From Candidatus Heimdallarchaeota archaeon (lineage in GTDB: Archaea; Asgardarchaeota; Heimdallarchaeia; Heimdallarchaeales; Heimdallarchaeaceae), in assembly GCA_016840095.1 (NCBI GenBank), contig JAEOSZ010000055.1, positions 1-64,000 of the forward strand: DNA of 64,000 nucleotides, in the 5' to 3' direction. The position numbers were made by a program, and so were the translations under genes. This document shows, piece by piece, positions 1 to 9,949 of the stretch (position 1 is its first letter; each line of letters opens with the position of its first letter). The notes under the pieces were generated by a model. That model was not told the DNA's origin. It worked only from the letters and a program-made list of their open reading frames with translations, and did no database searches.

Positions 1-1099
1 CTCCTACATCTGGAATAATACTGTTTCCGATAGTTTTCGAGGTATATATGCCAAAAACAGTTACCATATGTATGTATACTACAACCACCTATTTAACAAT
101 CAAGAACAAGGAATTCTAGCTGAGGATTCAGATGAAATAGTCATCCAATATAATATCTGTGAAGGTGGTTATACCGGAATTGAAGTCTACTCTTCATATG
201 ATCCCTTCATAGGTAATAATGATGTTTTTGATTGCATTAACCATGGAATATATTCTAGATATTCTGATTACTCACGAATTGGTGGAAATGACTTTATAGA
301 CTGTGGTCTCGGAGTTTATGATGTGAATGTTGCGGATCTATTAACCTATCAAGTAACTAGTAATTATATTGATGGACAACTAATATACTACGGAGAGAAT
401 GTTACAGATACCAATATCTGGGTAAGATATAGCCAATTCATTCTAGTAAATTGTTCTAATGTCCAGATCAGTTCTCAAGATCAACTAGCATCCAGTCTTG
501 CCATAGTAGTTGACCTATTGTTCTGTAAGAATATAGATATTAGGTATAGTTATATCAACAATGCAGGATATGGGATTGGTATCCAATATTGTGAGGAAAT
601 TAATATCTACAACAATACACTCCATGATAATACAATGTGCATAATTAGCGCTGAATCCACAGGAGGAGAAATAAAAGATAATGATTTTTTCAATGGCAAT
701 ATTGGAATTTATTTCATCGACATGGTGGATAATTTTTCTATTTATGCAAATGACTTTCAAAACTTTCTTGGCTTTGGTATAGCTTTGGAAAATTCTAACT
801 ATAATGAAATTTATCACAACAATCTAATCAACTGTGCAATGGGCTCTAGCTATGGCTATGATTCAGGCTCAGAGAATTACTGGTATAACACAACTCTAAA
901 TGAAGGCAACTACTGGTCAAATTGGGTATCAGGAACTTATGCAATTGATGGTCCCTCTGGATCATTTGATTTATATCCTTTATCAAGTCCCTATATTCCT
1001 CCCCCAATAGTATCTGAATACACCTTTCTAAGTTGGTTTGTAATAATTTTCCTATCTATAATCCCATCCTTGATACTTTATGTTAAGAAAAGGAAATAA
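1..1099 (+). CDS. Right-handed parallel beta-helix (NosD/PbH1-like) surface protein, C-terminal TM anchor; 5' end truncated by the window
   Basis: Frame is open from base 2 (SYIWNNTVSDSFRGIYAKNSYHM...) so the ATG at 68 is not the real start; repeated N/D-x-G/I beta-helix rungs, EGNYWSNW..YAIDGPSGSFDLYPL ending, then TM helix and KKRK tail. Confidence 0.8.
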   Translation, partial: SYIWNNTVSDSFRGIYAKNSYHMYVYYNHLFNNQEQGILAEDSDEIVIQYNICEGGYTGIEVYSSYDPFIGNNDVFDCINHGIYSRYSDYSRIGGNDFIDCGLGVYDVNVADLLTYQVTSNYIDGQLIYYGENVTDTNIWVRYSQFILVNCSNVQISSQDQLASSLAIVVDLLFCKNIDIRYSYINNAGYGIGIQYCEEINIYNNTLHDNTMCIISAESTGGEIKDNDFFNGNIGIYFIDMVDNFSIYANDFQNFLGFGIALENSNYNEIYHNNLINCAMGSSYGYDSGSENYWYNTTLNEGNYWSNWVSGTYAIDGPSGSFDLYPLSSPYIPPPIVSEYTFLSWFVIIFLSIIPSLILYVKKRK

Positions 1100-1219
1100 T
1101 TTCCTTTTTCTCTTTCTTTCATTTTCTTCTTTTTAATCATTTTAGGAGAATATTTAAGAGTTAAAATTGAATATGACTATTTTAGGTGTTTTTACATCAA
1201 AAAATGAGTTGAACAAAAA

Positions 1220-1774
1220 ATGGCAGCAAAAGATATAATTGCTAGTGTAGTAATTGCAATATTGATTCTAGCTCCTACTACTTACTTTGTTTTACCTATA
1301 CTATATCCAAATATGAAGACTGGAGTAATCAACTCAGTTTATGAGGAGTTTGACGATTTAGCATATATAGCGGATAGTGTTACTACTTATGAACTGGTTA
1401 ATCAAACACAATTGGTTTTTGCAACAAAAGGTGGATCCTCTCTGAATATATTATTTGTGATGCAAACTGCAATAGTAATAGATGGAACGATGCTAGGAGC
1501 TTTACAAATTGATGTAGCCTTAGTAGTACAAGGTGAAGGAAATAGAACATTAAGAGTAGCATATTATGCAGGAGTACCTTCTGGTATTTATACAGAAATT
1601 CCAGCAGATGTTACTATAAACTACCAAACATCAGCTCTAGTTGCGGGAACATATACAATTGGAGTCTATTGGAAATTTAATGTCGACGCAGTTGGAACAA
1701 ATTATATGATAGCTTACAATCCACCGAACTATGAGTTTACACGATCTTTACTGATTCAAGAAATCAAGAACTGA
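1220..1774 (+). CDS. N-terminally membrane-anchored extracellular protein, unknown family (paralog of 3451-4020)
   Basis: N-terminal TM IIASVVIAILILAPTTYFVLPILYP; matches 3451-4020 at both ends. Confidence 0.7.
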   Translation: MAAKDIIASVVIAILILAPTTYFVLPILYPNMKTGVINSVYEEFDDLAYIADSVTTYELVNQTQLVFATKGGSSLNILFVMQTAIVIDGTMLGALQIDVALVVQGEGNRTLRVAYYAGVPSGIYTEIPADVTINYQTSALVAGTYTIGVYWKFNVDAVGTNYMIAYNPPNYEFTRSLLIQEIKN

Positions 1775-1781
1775 TTTCTTT

Positions 1782-2675
1782 CTATTTTTTACTTAATCTT
1801 TTTAGATCAGCTTCTGCAGCTATATAGCCGAAAGTTGCCCAGTTTTCTAAAGATGTAATCTCCTCAAGAAGAGTCTTTGCTTCTTCTACTCTATTGTTGT
1901 AATAATGCCAATTTGCTATTGCATAAGCTATTGCAGCATTCCCCAACTCTCCTTCAACTCTAGCTTTTGCCATCATTTCTTCAGCTGTAAACATTCCTTT
2001 GTACATTAGTAATTGTTTGAAATAATAGTGATTTTCAATAATGTCCATTTCTTGGTGAACTTTTTCTAGAACTCTTTCAGCTTCTTGGTCTCTTTCCAGC
2101 AACTTTAGAATCATATATATCCAATGTGCACAAGCAACATAGTTGTCCTCAAGAGCTAGAGAATCTAATCCATTGATGTATGCTGTTAATGAATCTTCAT
2201 ATTTTCCTTGAAGATAATAGGTTAACCCTAAGTGATACCAAATGTTTGAATGTAATGAGCTAACAGGAATCCCCCTATCATTAGGTATACCATCAGGTTC
2301 TATCTCATCTGGTTTTCCTTCAATTAACAGTGATGCTTTAAGTAAATCCTCAACAGCTAAATCAAATAATCTAAGTGTGATGAATCTGTGACCCCTATGA
2401 CGATACATTCGAGCATCTTCAGGAAATTGATTAATTCCTTCAGTGAAAATAACTATAGCTTCTCTCATCCTACCAAGATATGCAGTTCTTCTACCAAGCC
2501 AGATGATATTATCAGCATTTTTGGGATTCTTCCTGTAATCCATGAGAGCTTTTTGGTAGTACTTTTGTTGCATATTAAGAATCTCTGAAACAAGAGGTAT
2601 TCTAAAAAGGGGTTCACCAAACAAACTAAATCCTTCAATATCTCTGAAAAGCTTCGAACCGATCATAGTACTCAC
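1782..2675 (-). CDS. TPR-repeat protein
   Basis: Repeating ~34-aa helical pattern (DNIIWLGRRTAYLGRMREAIVIFTEGINQFPEDARMYRHRGH..., IWYHLGLTYYLQGKYEDSLTAYINGL). Confidence 0.75.
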   Translation of the reverse strand: MSTMIGSKLFRDIEGFSLFGEPLFRIPLVSEILNMQQKYYQKALMDYRKNPKNADNIIWLGRRTAYLGRMREAIVIFTEGINQFPEDARMYRHRGHRFITLRLFDLAVEDLLKASLLIEGKPDEIEPDGIPNDRGIPVSSLHSNIWYHLGLTYYLQGKYEDSLTAYINGLDSLALEDNYVACAHWIYMILKLLERDQEAERVLEKVHQEMDIIENHYYFKQLLMYKGMFTAEEMMAKARVEGELGNAAIAYAIANWHYYNNRVEEAKTLLEEITSLENWATFGYIAAEADLKRLSKK

Positions 2676-2756
2676 TAGATAACACTTCTTATGAATTTAT
2701 TTAATGTTCAAAACAAGATACTAACATTCCACAAAAATAAAAAGTTGAAAGAAAGA

Positions 2757-3311
2757 CTAAATCTTTCTTTTTTTGCTTGCTAGATATGCTAGACTTAAAA
2801 CTGCTATAATCGGAAGTATAATCCCTAAACTTGCTTCTTTAACTCTTACAAAGCCAGGTATCCAGAGGAAACTATAATCTGGGTCTTCTCCTTGTGTATT
2901 ATTCCCTTTGAAGCTATAGAGAGTAGCAACAGCAAATTGTTCAAATGGTATACCTGACAGATTATACGATAAAGCAGTATTACTACTTCCACCTTCTACA
3001 TTGATATCTGAGAGAGTTGTATTATCTGTGAGAAAGACTGATTCTCCTGAGATTGAAATGTCTACTACAATATCATAGAAACCCACAATAACTCCTTCTA
3101 AAGTTCCAAAAGTAACAGCTTCCAATTCTAAACTAAGATCGAATAGAGAACCGTTTACATAAGTGTATTTGAAATTAGCTGTTACCTTATATACTGTTCC
3201 ATCAGTTTCAGTTTCTGCGATCGATATGGCAGAAGTTTGTGTTGGAATAAGTAAAATGATGAAAGTAAGGCAAAGAATACTAATGTGTTTTTTCTTCATG
3301 AAATGCACCAA
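2757..3311 (-). CDS. Secreted surface protein with signal peptide and C-terminal TM anchor
   Basis: N-terminal hydrophobic signal ending TSAISIAE; C-terminal LGIILPIIAVLSLAYLASKKRKI. Confidence 0.65.
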   Translation of the reverse strand: MVHFMKKKHISILCLTFIILLIPTQTSAISIAETETDGTVYKVTANFKYTYVNGSLFDLSLELEAVTFGTLEGVIVGFYDIVVDISISGESVFLTDNTTLSDINVEGGSSNTALSYNLSGIPFEQFAVATLYSFKGNNTQGEDPDYSFLWIPGFVRVKEASLGIILPIIAVLSLAYLASKKRKI

Positions 3312-3450
3312 TTAACAATAAAAAGAGAAGTTAAAAAGTTTCTGTAGACTTAAAAACTATATCTAAAACCATTTCAGAATAACACTTAATAGAGAAAAAG
3401 TGCATGAATCATTATTTGATATTTAAAAATCAAAAAATGAGGTTACAAAC

Positions 3451-4020
3451 ATGTCAGTAAAAGTTTTTGTTGGAAGTGTACTTGTATCTATTTTGATTTT
3501 AGCTCCTGCTACTTATTTCCTCATGCCAGTTCTTTATCCAAGTATGATTGATGATACAGAAGGCGTCTTGCTTCAATCTGAGTATTTCCTATTTGATTCA
3601 GAAGCTAGAATCAGTGATAATGATTTAACATACCAGATGATGAATGGAACTTCCTGTCTTATAACTACACAAGGAAATTCAAGATTATCAGTTCTGTTCA
3701 CAGCTACAGGATATATGACTCTTAATGGTGCATGGACTGAAAAATCTGAATACTTGATAGATCTAGTAGTTGATTCTTCTGCCAATAGAGCAATTCTTCT
3801 TGGGTTCTATGACTATGGTCCAGTTCATGGTGCGTCTAGAATATTATTTTTTGACATTACTATCAATTTAGTTACAGATGTACTAATAGCTGGAACACAT
3901 AACATAACAGTTTTCTGGAGATCATTAATTGACGCAGTAGGAATAAATACATTTTATATCTATGATCCTAGCAATAACTATCTTCGATCATTATGGATAC
4001 AAGAAACATCTCAGAATTGA
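3451..4020 (+). CDS. N-terminally membrane-anchored extracellular protein, paralog of 1220-1774
   Basis: FVGSVLVSILILAPATYFLMPVLYPSM and ...RSLWIQETSQN match 1220-1774. Confidence 0.7.
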   Translation: MSVKVFVGSVLVSILILAPATYFLMPVLYPSMIDDTEGVLLQSEYFLFDSEARISDNDLTYQMMNGTSCLITTQGNSRLSVLFTATGYMTLNGAWTEKSEYLIDLVVDSSANRAILLGFYDYGPVHGASRILFFDITINLVTDVLIAGTHNITVFWRSLIDAVGINTFYIYDPSNNYLRSLWIQETSQN

Positions 4021-4159
4021 GATAAGCATCATGTATCCATATTGCTCATTCTTTTCTTTGTTTCAACATAATTGCAGATACAGTTAATGATATCATTGAT
4101 GACTTCATTTACATTACATTTCCAAAATATTTATCTTCTAATCCTTTTATTCCTCAATA

Positions 4160-5008
4160 ATGAAAGAAAAAAAAGTCATGAAAAAGTCAAAATATGGACA
4201 ATATTATACCATACCTTTTACTCGAAATCGTGATATTGTTGTGGATTTCATATCTATGGGCAAGAAAACTATGAAGGTTTATGCTATTGGAGAGATTGAT
4301 GTTACTCTACCTCTTAAGAAAATAGCTGAATATAAAGAAGAAGGTACAAAAATCTCTTTTACAGGTTACATAGCCTATGTTTTAATTCAAACCATAATAG
4401 ATCATCCGCATATGCAAGCAATAAAATGGAGAAAAAGAAAGATGGTAGTGTTTGAGGATGTTGATCTTTTTAGTGTTGTAGAAAAAGAAGTCAAAGGACA
4501 GAAAGTTCCATCACAAGTTATAATCAGAAAAGCGAATGAGAAATCAATCTTAGAAATAACTTACGCTTTATGGTCTCAGAAGAAGAGGAAGGATGACAGC
4601 ATGGCTGATAAAGAGGATGACTCTGGAACTGACTTACTTCTAAAAATGCCAGGTTTCTTAAGACGTTTCTTAATGAATCGTATTTTTAAGAATCCATTCT
4701 TACGAAGACAATTTCTAGGAACTGTTGGTGTCACATCTGTTGGAATGTATACTAAAGGTGGAGGTACATCTATACCTATTGCAGTAGAGAATCTCTCTAT
4801 CAATATAGGTGGTATTGATAAGAAACCAGGATATGAAATTAAAGATGATGGAACACTTAATCTAAATAGAATAGTACCTCGAGAGTATCTGTGGTTAACT
4901 TTCAACATAGATCACACTACAGTAGATGGAGCTCCAACAGCAAGATTTATTGCAGACTTTCGAGAGAGATTGAAGATAGCATATGGTCTAGATAATATGT
5001 TAGACTAA
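4160..5008 (+). CDS. Stand-alone 2-oxoacid dehydrogenase acyltransferase (E2) catalytic-domain-like protein
   Basis: C-terminal YLWLTFNIDHTTVDGAPTARFIADFRERL resembles E2 DHRxVDGA motif; no lipoyl or E1-binding domain. Confidence 0.65.
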   Translation: MKEKKVMKKSKYGQYYTIPFTRNRDIVVDFISMGKKTMKVYAIGEIDVTLPLKKIAEYKEEGTKISFTGYIAYVLIQTIIDHPHMQAIKWRKRKMVVFEDVDLFSVVEKEVKGQKVPSQVIIRKANEKSILEITYALWSQKKRKDDSMADKEDDSGTDLLLKMPGFLRRFLMNRIFKNPFLRRQFLGTVGVTSVGMYTKGGGTSIPIAVENLSINIGGIDKKPGYEIKDDGTLNLNRIVPREYLWLTFNIDHTTVDGAPTARFIADFRERLKIAYGLDNMLD

Positions 5009-5150
5009 ATGAGTATAATTCTCCAAATCTATTATACTCTAAGACATTTTATCTTATCTTGGTTGGTTAAATGTTTTAATAAATTTTAACAATGTTGGCA
5101 TCAGCTTTCTCAGAACTCTTTTAAACAGATAAGAGATTGAACTCATTGAT

Positions 5151-5537
5151 ATGAAAGAAATTAACTGCTTCAAATGTGGAAGACTTAATTCTTCTGAAGC
5201 AAAATCTTGCTTCTTCTGTGATACTAATTTAGAAGAACATATCCATAAAAATAACGGAGAAATTCTAAAGAATAATTTTAACAAAGAACCATCTAAAGAA
5301 ATTAAACGTCAAGTTGTAACACCAGCTGAATGGGAAGCACATGGAAAACCATTGAAACGAAACAGAGAAAATCTACATTCAAGAGAATTGATACGTGTAG
5401 AGAGAAAACTATCTTATCTAACGAAACAGAATATCAAAAGTAATTTAAAACTCATTTTCATATTACTACCAATCTGTGGGTTAATTACATTAATCGTTTT
5501 ATTTATTCTATTTTTAAATTACATCGGTAGATTGTGA
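5151..5537 (+). CDS. Zinc-ribbon protein with C-terminal TM helix
   Basis: CFKCGRLNSSEAKSCFFC N-terminal double CxxC; C-terminal hydrophobic helix. Confidence 0.6.
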   Translation: MKEINCFKCGRLNSSEAKSCFFCDTNLEEHIHKNNGEILKNNFNKEPSKEIKRQVVTPAEWEAHGKPLKRNRENLHSRELIRVERKLSYLTKQNIKSNLKLIFILLPICGLITLIVLFILFLNYIGRL

Positions 5538-5676
5538 TTGATTTCTTGTTCCTGTTTAGCAACCTTGTTGTCAACATAACTCCCAATCCTTGACTTACAA
5601 TAAATTCTATAATTATTTTCACGGTATATTTATTATCTTATAAATCACTGTAATCAAGTATGTACTTGAAAGGAAT

Positions 5677-7323
5677 ATGGGTGTAAAATTAATGAAAGTC
5701 TTCAACTTAACTAAAAAGAAAATTGTTGTAATCAGTCTAGGTATACTAATTTCTCTCTCAGTGATTTCTACAGTGTTAGTTATTGTACTAAAAGATCCTA
5801 AGGATACAGTAACTTTTGTTGAGGGCTCTTTAAATAAAGATACTACATGGTCAGGTTTAATTCATGTCTCAGGCTCAGTCTTTATCCCTATTAATATTAC
5901 TTTGACAATTCTGCCAGGTACAACTATTGAGTTTGAGCATTATCGTGGATATAAAGAACTAGCAACATTAGGATTAAACATTGTAGGGGGTACAATTCTT
6001 GCTATTGGAACTCCTGATCAGCAAATTTGGTTTACTTCAGATGCTGATAATCCTATAAATGGTGATTGGGCTGGGATCAGTTGTACTCATGCAAATGATT
6101 CAATATTCAGATATGTAATTATTGAATTTTCAACTATTGGAATAGAACAAATAAAATCTTCTATTGAAATTTCACATTCTATTATACGTTGGGTAAATAC
6201 GGAAGGATTGTATGCTGAAGAATCCAGTCCTTTAATCGAGTATAATTTGATTTATGCTAATGCTTATCATGATATTGCTTTAGAACAACACAATTATGAC
6301 GTAAATATTAGAAACAATATCTTCAACGGAGGTCATTTTAGTATACATGCAGAAGCGACGAATGTGACAATTGAGAATAATTATTTCGTAGGATACTCTA
6401 AAAGTGCAATAACAGGAGGTCAATATTCTAACATATCAGTTGTTAGCAACAAATTTACAAATATTACTGAAACTGCAATACTTTATGATCCAACAACAAC
6501 AGTCAGTACTCTGAATAACGACTTTGGTAATGCAAGTGTACCTATACCTCAACTTGATTTTCCTGATAGCAAAAGATCTGATCTTGGCTATACACCAGGT
6601 GATCCAGAAGATAAGTATCTTTATGTTTATCCAGAAATCGATGAAACTCGAAAAATCATTAAAAGATTAGAAAATGAAAAAACTATAGGTTCTGCTTTAA
6701 CATATGTGAATGGGAGTTTATGGCGATTCAATCTTGGAATATACGATAAGGGATCTTTACAATCCTTGGTTGAAATTGATCCAAATACTGGCAACTTCAC
6801 AACATATGGAAATAATGTTATAATAAATCCAAGAGGTTTAGCACATGATGGTCAATACTTCTGGGTTAATGATTTTACATTAAGAAAAATATTCAAATTT
6901 AAAGTAAACTCAAGTGATATCATAGAAATCCTAGACTCCTTTGATGTTCCTTTTTCTAGTGAAGGAGGGTTAGTGTCTCTTGCATGTGATGGAACCTTTT
7001 TGTATTCATTGAGTAGAAATGGTGCTTCTATGTATAAAATTGATTTAAATGGAACACTCATATCAGAGATTGCATTCCAAGGATCTCCAATTCATGGTTC
7101 AATTGTCTGGACAGGAACACATTTTTGGGCTAATTCAGAACCATATCTGACTCGATGGTACTCAAATTGGACATTAGCTGGTAAAATATATCCTGCTGCA
7201 TGGGGAACTGATGCACTTGCTTGGGATGGTTCTTACTTGTGGTCATTATCAAAAACTTGTGAAATATGGGCAGATGGGAAAATATTCCAAATTGAGATAG
7301 TGGATGATCAAATTGCTTTGTAA
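5677..7323 (+). CDS. Membrane-anchored or secreted beta-helix protein with beta-propeller-like C-terminal half
   Basis: N-terminal TM/signal, beta-helix rungs (residues ~50-290), then repeated blades with W/G motifs (GLAHDGQYFWVNDFTLRKIFKF; SLACDGTFLYSLSRNGASMYKID; IVWTGTHFWANSEPYLTRW; ALAWDGSYLWSLSK). Confidence 0.7.
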   Translation: MGVKLMKVFNLTKKKIVVISLGILISLSVISTVLVIVLKDPKDTVTFVEGSLNKDTTWSGLIHVSGSVFIPINITLTILPGTTIEFEHYRGYKELATLGLNIVGGTILAIGTPDQQIWFTSDADNPINGDWAGISCTHANDSIFRYVIIEFSTIGIEQIKSSIEISHSIIRWVNTEGLYAEESSPLIEYNLIYANAYHDIALEQHNYDVNIRNNIFNGGHFSIHAEATNVTIENNYFVGYSKSAITGGQYSNISVVSNKFTNITETAILYDPTTTVSTLNNDFGNASVPIPQLDFPDSKRSDLGYTPGDPEDKYLYVYPEIDETRKIIKRLENEKTIGSALTYVNGSLWRFNLGIYDKGSLQSLVEIDPNTGNFTTYGNNVIINPRGLAHDGQYFWVNDFTLRKIFKFKVNSSDIIEILDSFDVPFSSEGGLVSLACDGTFLYSLSRNGASMYKIDLNGTLISEIAFQGSPIHGSIVWTGTHFWANSEPYLTRWYSNWTLAGKIYPAAWGTDALAWDGSYLWSLSKTCEIWADGKIFQIEIVDDQIAL

Positions 7324-7388
7324 TTATGTTGATTCTCAGATTCAATTCCTTTTTCCACATTTCTATGAGTCTAAATAACCTTAACGTT

Positions 7389-7463
7389 AACCCACCTTCT
7401 TATGAAAGTCCTCTTGATAAGAAGGTTGGGTTCTGTAGACTGTTATAACCTTGTAGCAAGGTT
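7389..7463. other. Two adjacent intergenic hairpins
   Basis: AACCCACCTTCTTAT (7389-7403) pairs with ATAAGAAGGTTGGGTT (7417-7432, one-base bulge); AACCTTG (7447-7453) pairs with CAAGGTT (7457-7463). Confidence 0.6.
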
Positions 7464-7573
7464 TAAAACTCTGTTTCTGGCCTTCTAATTACTCTTTTCA
7501 TGTATCAAACAATAAATAAAAATTACTAAGTATAATCAAAAAAGCTTAAATTTCCAACATTTATGATGACAAA

Positions 7574-8107
7574 GTGAAAACAATGCCAAAGAAAAATTTT
7601 GATTTTGCGTTTATCGAGAATGAAATTAGAAAGAAAACATTTGGAATTTTAAACACCATTAATCCAAATAACAGCCCTCAATCATCGGGAATCCTCTTTG
7701 GAGTGTCCAAACCTGGAGATCCGTTTTGTATTTATCTAAAGACATTCAAGTCCTTCAGAAAAACAAAGAATATTCAAAGCAATCCGAATGTTACATTTGT
7801 AATTCCTGTCCCTCACCATATTCTGCGGTTTATACCAACTAGTACAATAACGATAAAAGGTCAAGCGGAACTAGTTTCAACTGACTCTGAAGAAGTTATA
7901 GAAGCATTTAATGAAAAAAGAATGCTAAGAATGATTCTAAAAGATCTCAATGACCCTGAAGTTAAGAAAAAGACGACATTCATCAGAATTAAACCAAAGC
8001 CTAAAATTCTATGTTATGGTGTTGGATATAACGTTATAGAATTAGGAAGATCACATACGTCAGTTAGTTATTCTGTTATGATCCCAGAAGAGAGACTGAA
8101 CAAATAA
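7574..8107 (+). CDS. Pyridoxamine 5'-phosphate oxidase-like flavin-binding split-barrel protein
   Basis: FGILNTINPNNSPQSSGILFGV...IYLKTFKSFRKTKNIQSNPNVTFVI...TITIKGQAELV, typical PNPOx-fold pattern. Confidence 0.65.
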   Translation: MKTMPKKNFDFAFIENEIRKKTFGILNTINPNNSPQSSGILFGVSKPGDPFCIYLKTFKSFRKTKNIQSNPNVTFVIPVPHHILRFIPTSTITIKGQAELVSTDSEEVIEAFNEKRMLRMILKDLNDPEVKKKTTFIRIKPKPKILCYGVGYNVIELGRSHTSVSYSVMIPEERLNK

Positions 8108-8221
8108 TCTCTCCAATTTGAGTAAGGAGTTACTCCTCATTGATTTTTTCTGCGAGATTTTGGCAAAACTGGAGATCTTCTTTCTGAGATAAGACTTGTT
8201 CAAAAAGACGAATATCTAGAA

Positions 8222-8407
8222 ATGTGCGCTTATCCTGAAGAAAAAATACCTGCAATTTATGCTAATTTCACAGTAGAAGGTTTAACTAATAGAATTAAAA
8301 CTAAAGGAGTGCATAGTTCTTGGTCCGTCGTAGCAAATATAAGTGATCATAAAACAATGATTGCTCTAGCATTTCTAAGAAAATATGAAAAAGAGAATAT
8401 TAAATAG
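8222..8407 (+). CDS. Small ORF of uncertain status, possibly the 3' end of a decayed gene
   Basis: Frame remains open and protein-like upstream of the ATG (FFLRDFGKTGDLLSEIRLVQKDEYLEM...). Confidence 0.3.
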   Translation: MCAYPEEKIPAIYANFTVEGLTNRIKTKGVHSSWSVVANISDHKTMIALAFLRKYEKENIK

Positions 8408-8421
8408 TATCCAAAAAATAA

Positions 8422-8622
8422 TCAGAAAATAGATGTTACATTAACCGCTTGAAATCCTTTGTCTGTTTTTTCTATGTCAAATTCTACTTCATCTCCCTCT
8501 TTGAGATAATAAAAATCATCAAGTGTAGTTGACCAGTGAAAATAGATATCTCTCTTCTCATCTGTTTTGTTGATGAATCCAAATCCTTTGATAGGTAGTA
8601 TCCTCTTTATTGTTCCTTTCAT
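8422..8622 (-). CDS. Cold-shock-domain protein (CspA-like)
   Basis: MKGTIKRILPIKGFGFINKTDEKRDIYFHWSTT...GDEVEFDIEKTDKGFQAVNV matches CSD RNP-1 (KGFGFI) and RNP-2 (DIYFHWS) motifs. Confidence 0.9.
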   Translation of the reverse strand: MKGTIKRILPIKGFGFINKTDEKRDIYFHWSTTLDDFYYLKEGDEVEFDIEKTDKGFQAVNVTSIF

Positions 8623-8890
8623 AATGTACCTCCTTAAGTAAATTCACTTTTTGAAATCAGGAGTGCTAATCCGTGTATGCTAAAAAATAATCCAAATAAA
8701 TCAGCTGTTAGTAAGTAATTCAGCCAAAATTCTATCTATTTTCCTTTTCATGTTGTTTAATCTTCAGCTTTTATAAACAATGTGTTGTTTCTGTTTTGGT
8801 ATTTGTGATATTTTCAAATTGTTTCTAAATTCAGCGTTTAAATCACGAAAAATATATAATTCTATTCAGTTCAGTACTTTATTGTTACTT

Positions 8891-9901
8891 ATGAAAGAAC
8901 TATCTAGTAAATTACAGAAATATCTATCAGATAAAAGTGGGAAAGACAATATCACAGTTGAGAATTTCGAGAAACTCAATTTAGGTTTTGAAACAGAAAA
9001 ATATTCTTTCACTGAGCTTTCTTATGTTGATAAAGAACCAGTTGTAAACAAATTCGTTTTGAGAATGCTTCCTGATATTGATGAATGTTATGGCGCTAAG
9101 AATGAGTTTACTACCATGGATAGACTCTACAAAGAAGGTTTTCCAGTTCCAAGAGTTATTTTGCATGAGGAAGATGAATCTATTTTAGGAAAACCATTCT
9201 TGTTGATGGAATATATTGAGAATAGATGGTTCCCAACAGTAATACTAAAGGCTAGTTCAGATCAACAGATGTATTGGCTGAAGAAATTTACCGAACTATT
9301 AGTTAAACTGCATCAAATAGATTGGAAGAAAATAATAACAGATAAAGCACCAAAAAACATAGATGATCCATTTTTCACAATTGATGTATATCTCACCAAT
9401 TATATCACTGATTGGAAAAAACACGGATTTTCTCTATACAAAACCACACTTGCTTGGCTTAAAGAACAGAGAGAAAATTATCCTGCTAAAAGAGTGGGAT
9501 TTAATCATGGAGATTTTCATTTTGCTAATGTTATTGTCGCAGAGGATGATACATTGTTTCTAATTGATTGGAGCTACTCTAATGTGAGAGATATTCGCAT
9601 GGATATAGCATATTCCTTTTGCGTTTTCCATATGGAAAAACAAGGGGAACTTGGAAAATTGTTCTTAGACTATTATGAAGAACTTTCCGGAGAACCAATG
9701 GGTGATTTAGCCTTCTATGAGGTTCTATCTGCAATTCAACTTATTTTCTTTTGCATAATTTCAATTGAAAAATTAAAGAAAGAAAGCGAGAATTATTTGA
9801 AAGGATTGAAGCACTTCAAATTTTGGTTAGAGAATTTGTACAAATTTCTAGTAGAGAGAACAGAGGTAAGAATCCCAGAAATTGAAGAAATGTTAGGTTA
9901 A
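8891..9901 (+). CDS. Aminoglycoside phosphotransferase/choline kinase-family (APH) protein
   Basis: VGFNHGDFHFANVIVAEDDTLFLIDWSYSNVRDIRMDIAY (Brenner HGDxxxxN and IDW motifs); ATG at 8891 preferred over track start 8780. Confidence 0.85.
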   Translation: MKELSSKLQKYLSDKSGKDNITVENFEKLNLGFETEKYSFTELSYVDKEPVVNKFVLRMLPDIDECYGAKNEFTTMDRLYKEGFPVPRVILHEEDESILGKPFLLMEYIENRWFPTVILKASSDQQMYWLKKFTELLVKLHQIDWKKIITDKAPKNIDDPFFTIDVYLTNYITDWKKHGFSLYKTTLAWLKEQRENYPAKRVGFNHGDFHFANVIVAEDDTLFLIDWSYSNVRDIRMDIAYSFCVFHMEKQGELGKLFLDYYEELSGEPMGDLAFYEVLSAIQLIFFCIISIEKLKKESENYLKGLKHFKFWLENLYKFLVERTEVRIPEIEEMLG

Positions 9902-9949
9902 TCTAGAAATATAGTAAAGTAAAGAAAGAGAAGTACAACCTCTCTTTGA

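Noticed and set aside
6852-7360. Antisense ORFs within the beta-helix/propeller gene
   Set aside because: Overlap a well-supported CDS and lack protein-like motifs.
8780-8890. N-terminal extension of the APH-family ORF
   Set aside because: Translation (MCCFCFGICDIFKLF...) is not family-like; ATG at 8891 fits better.
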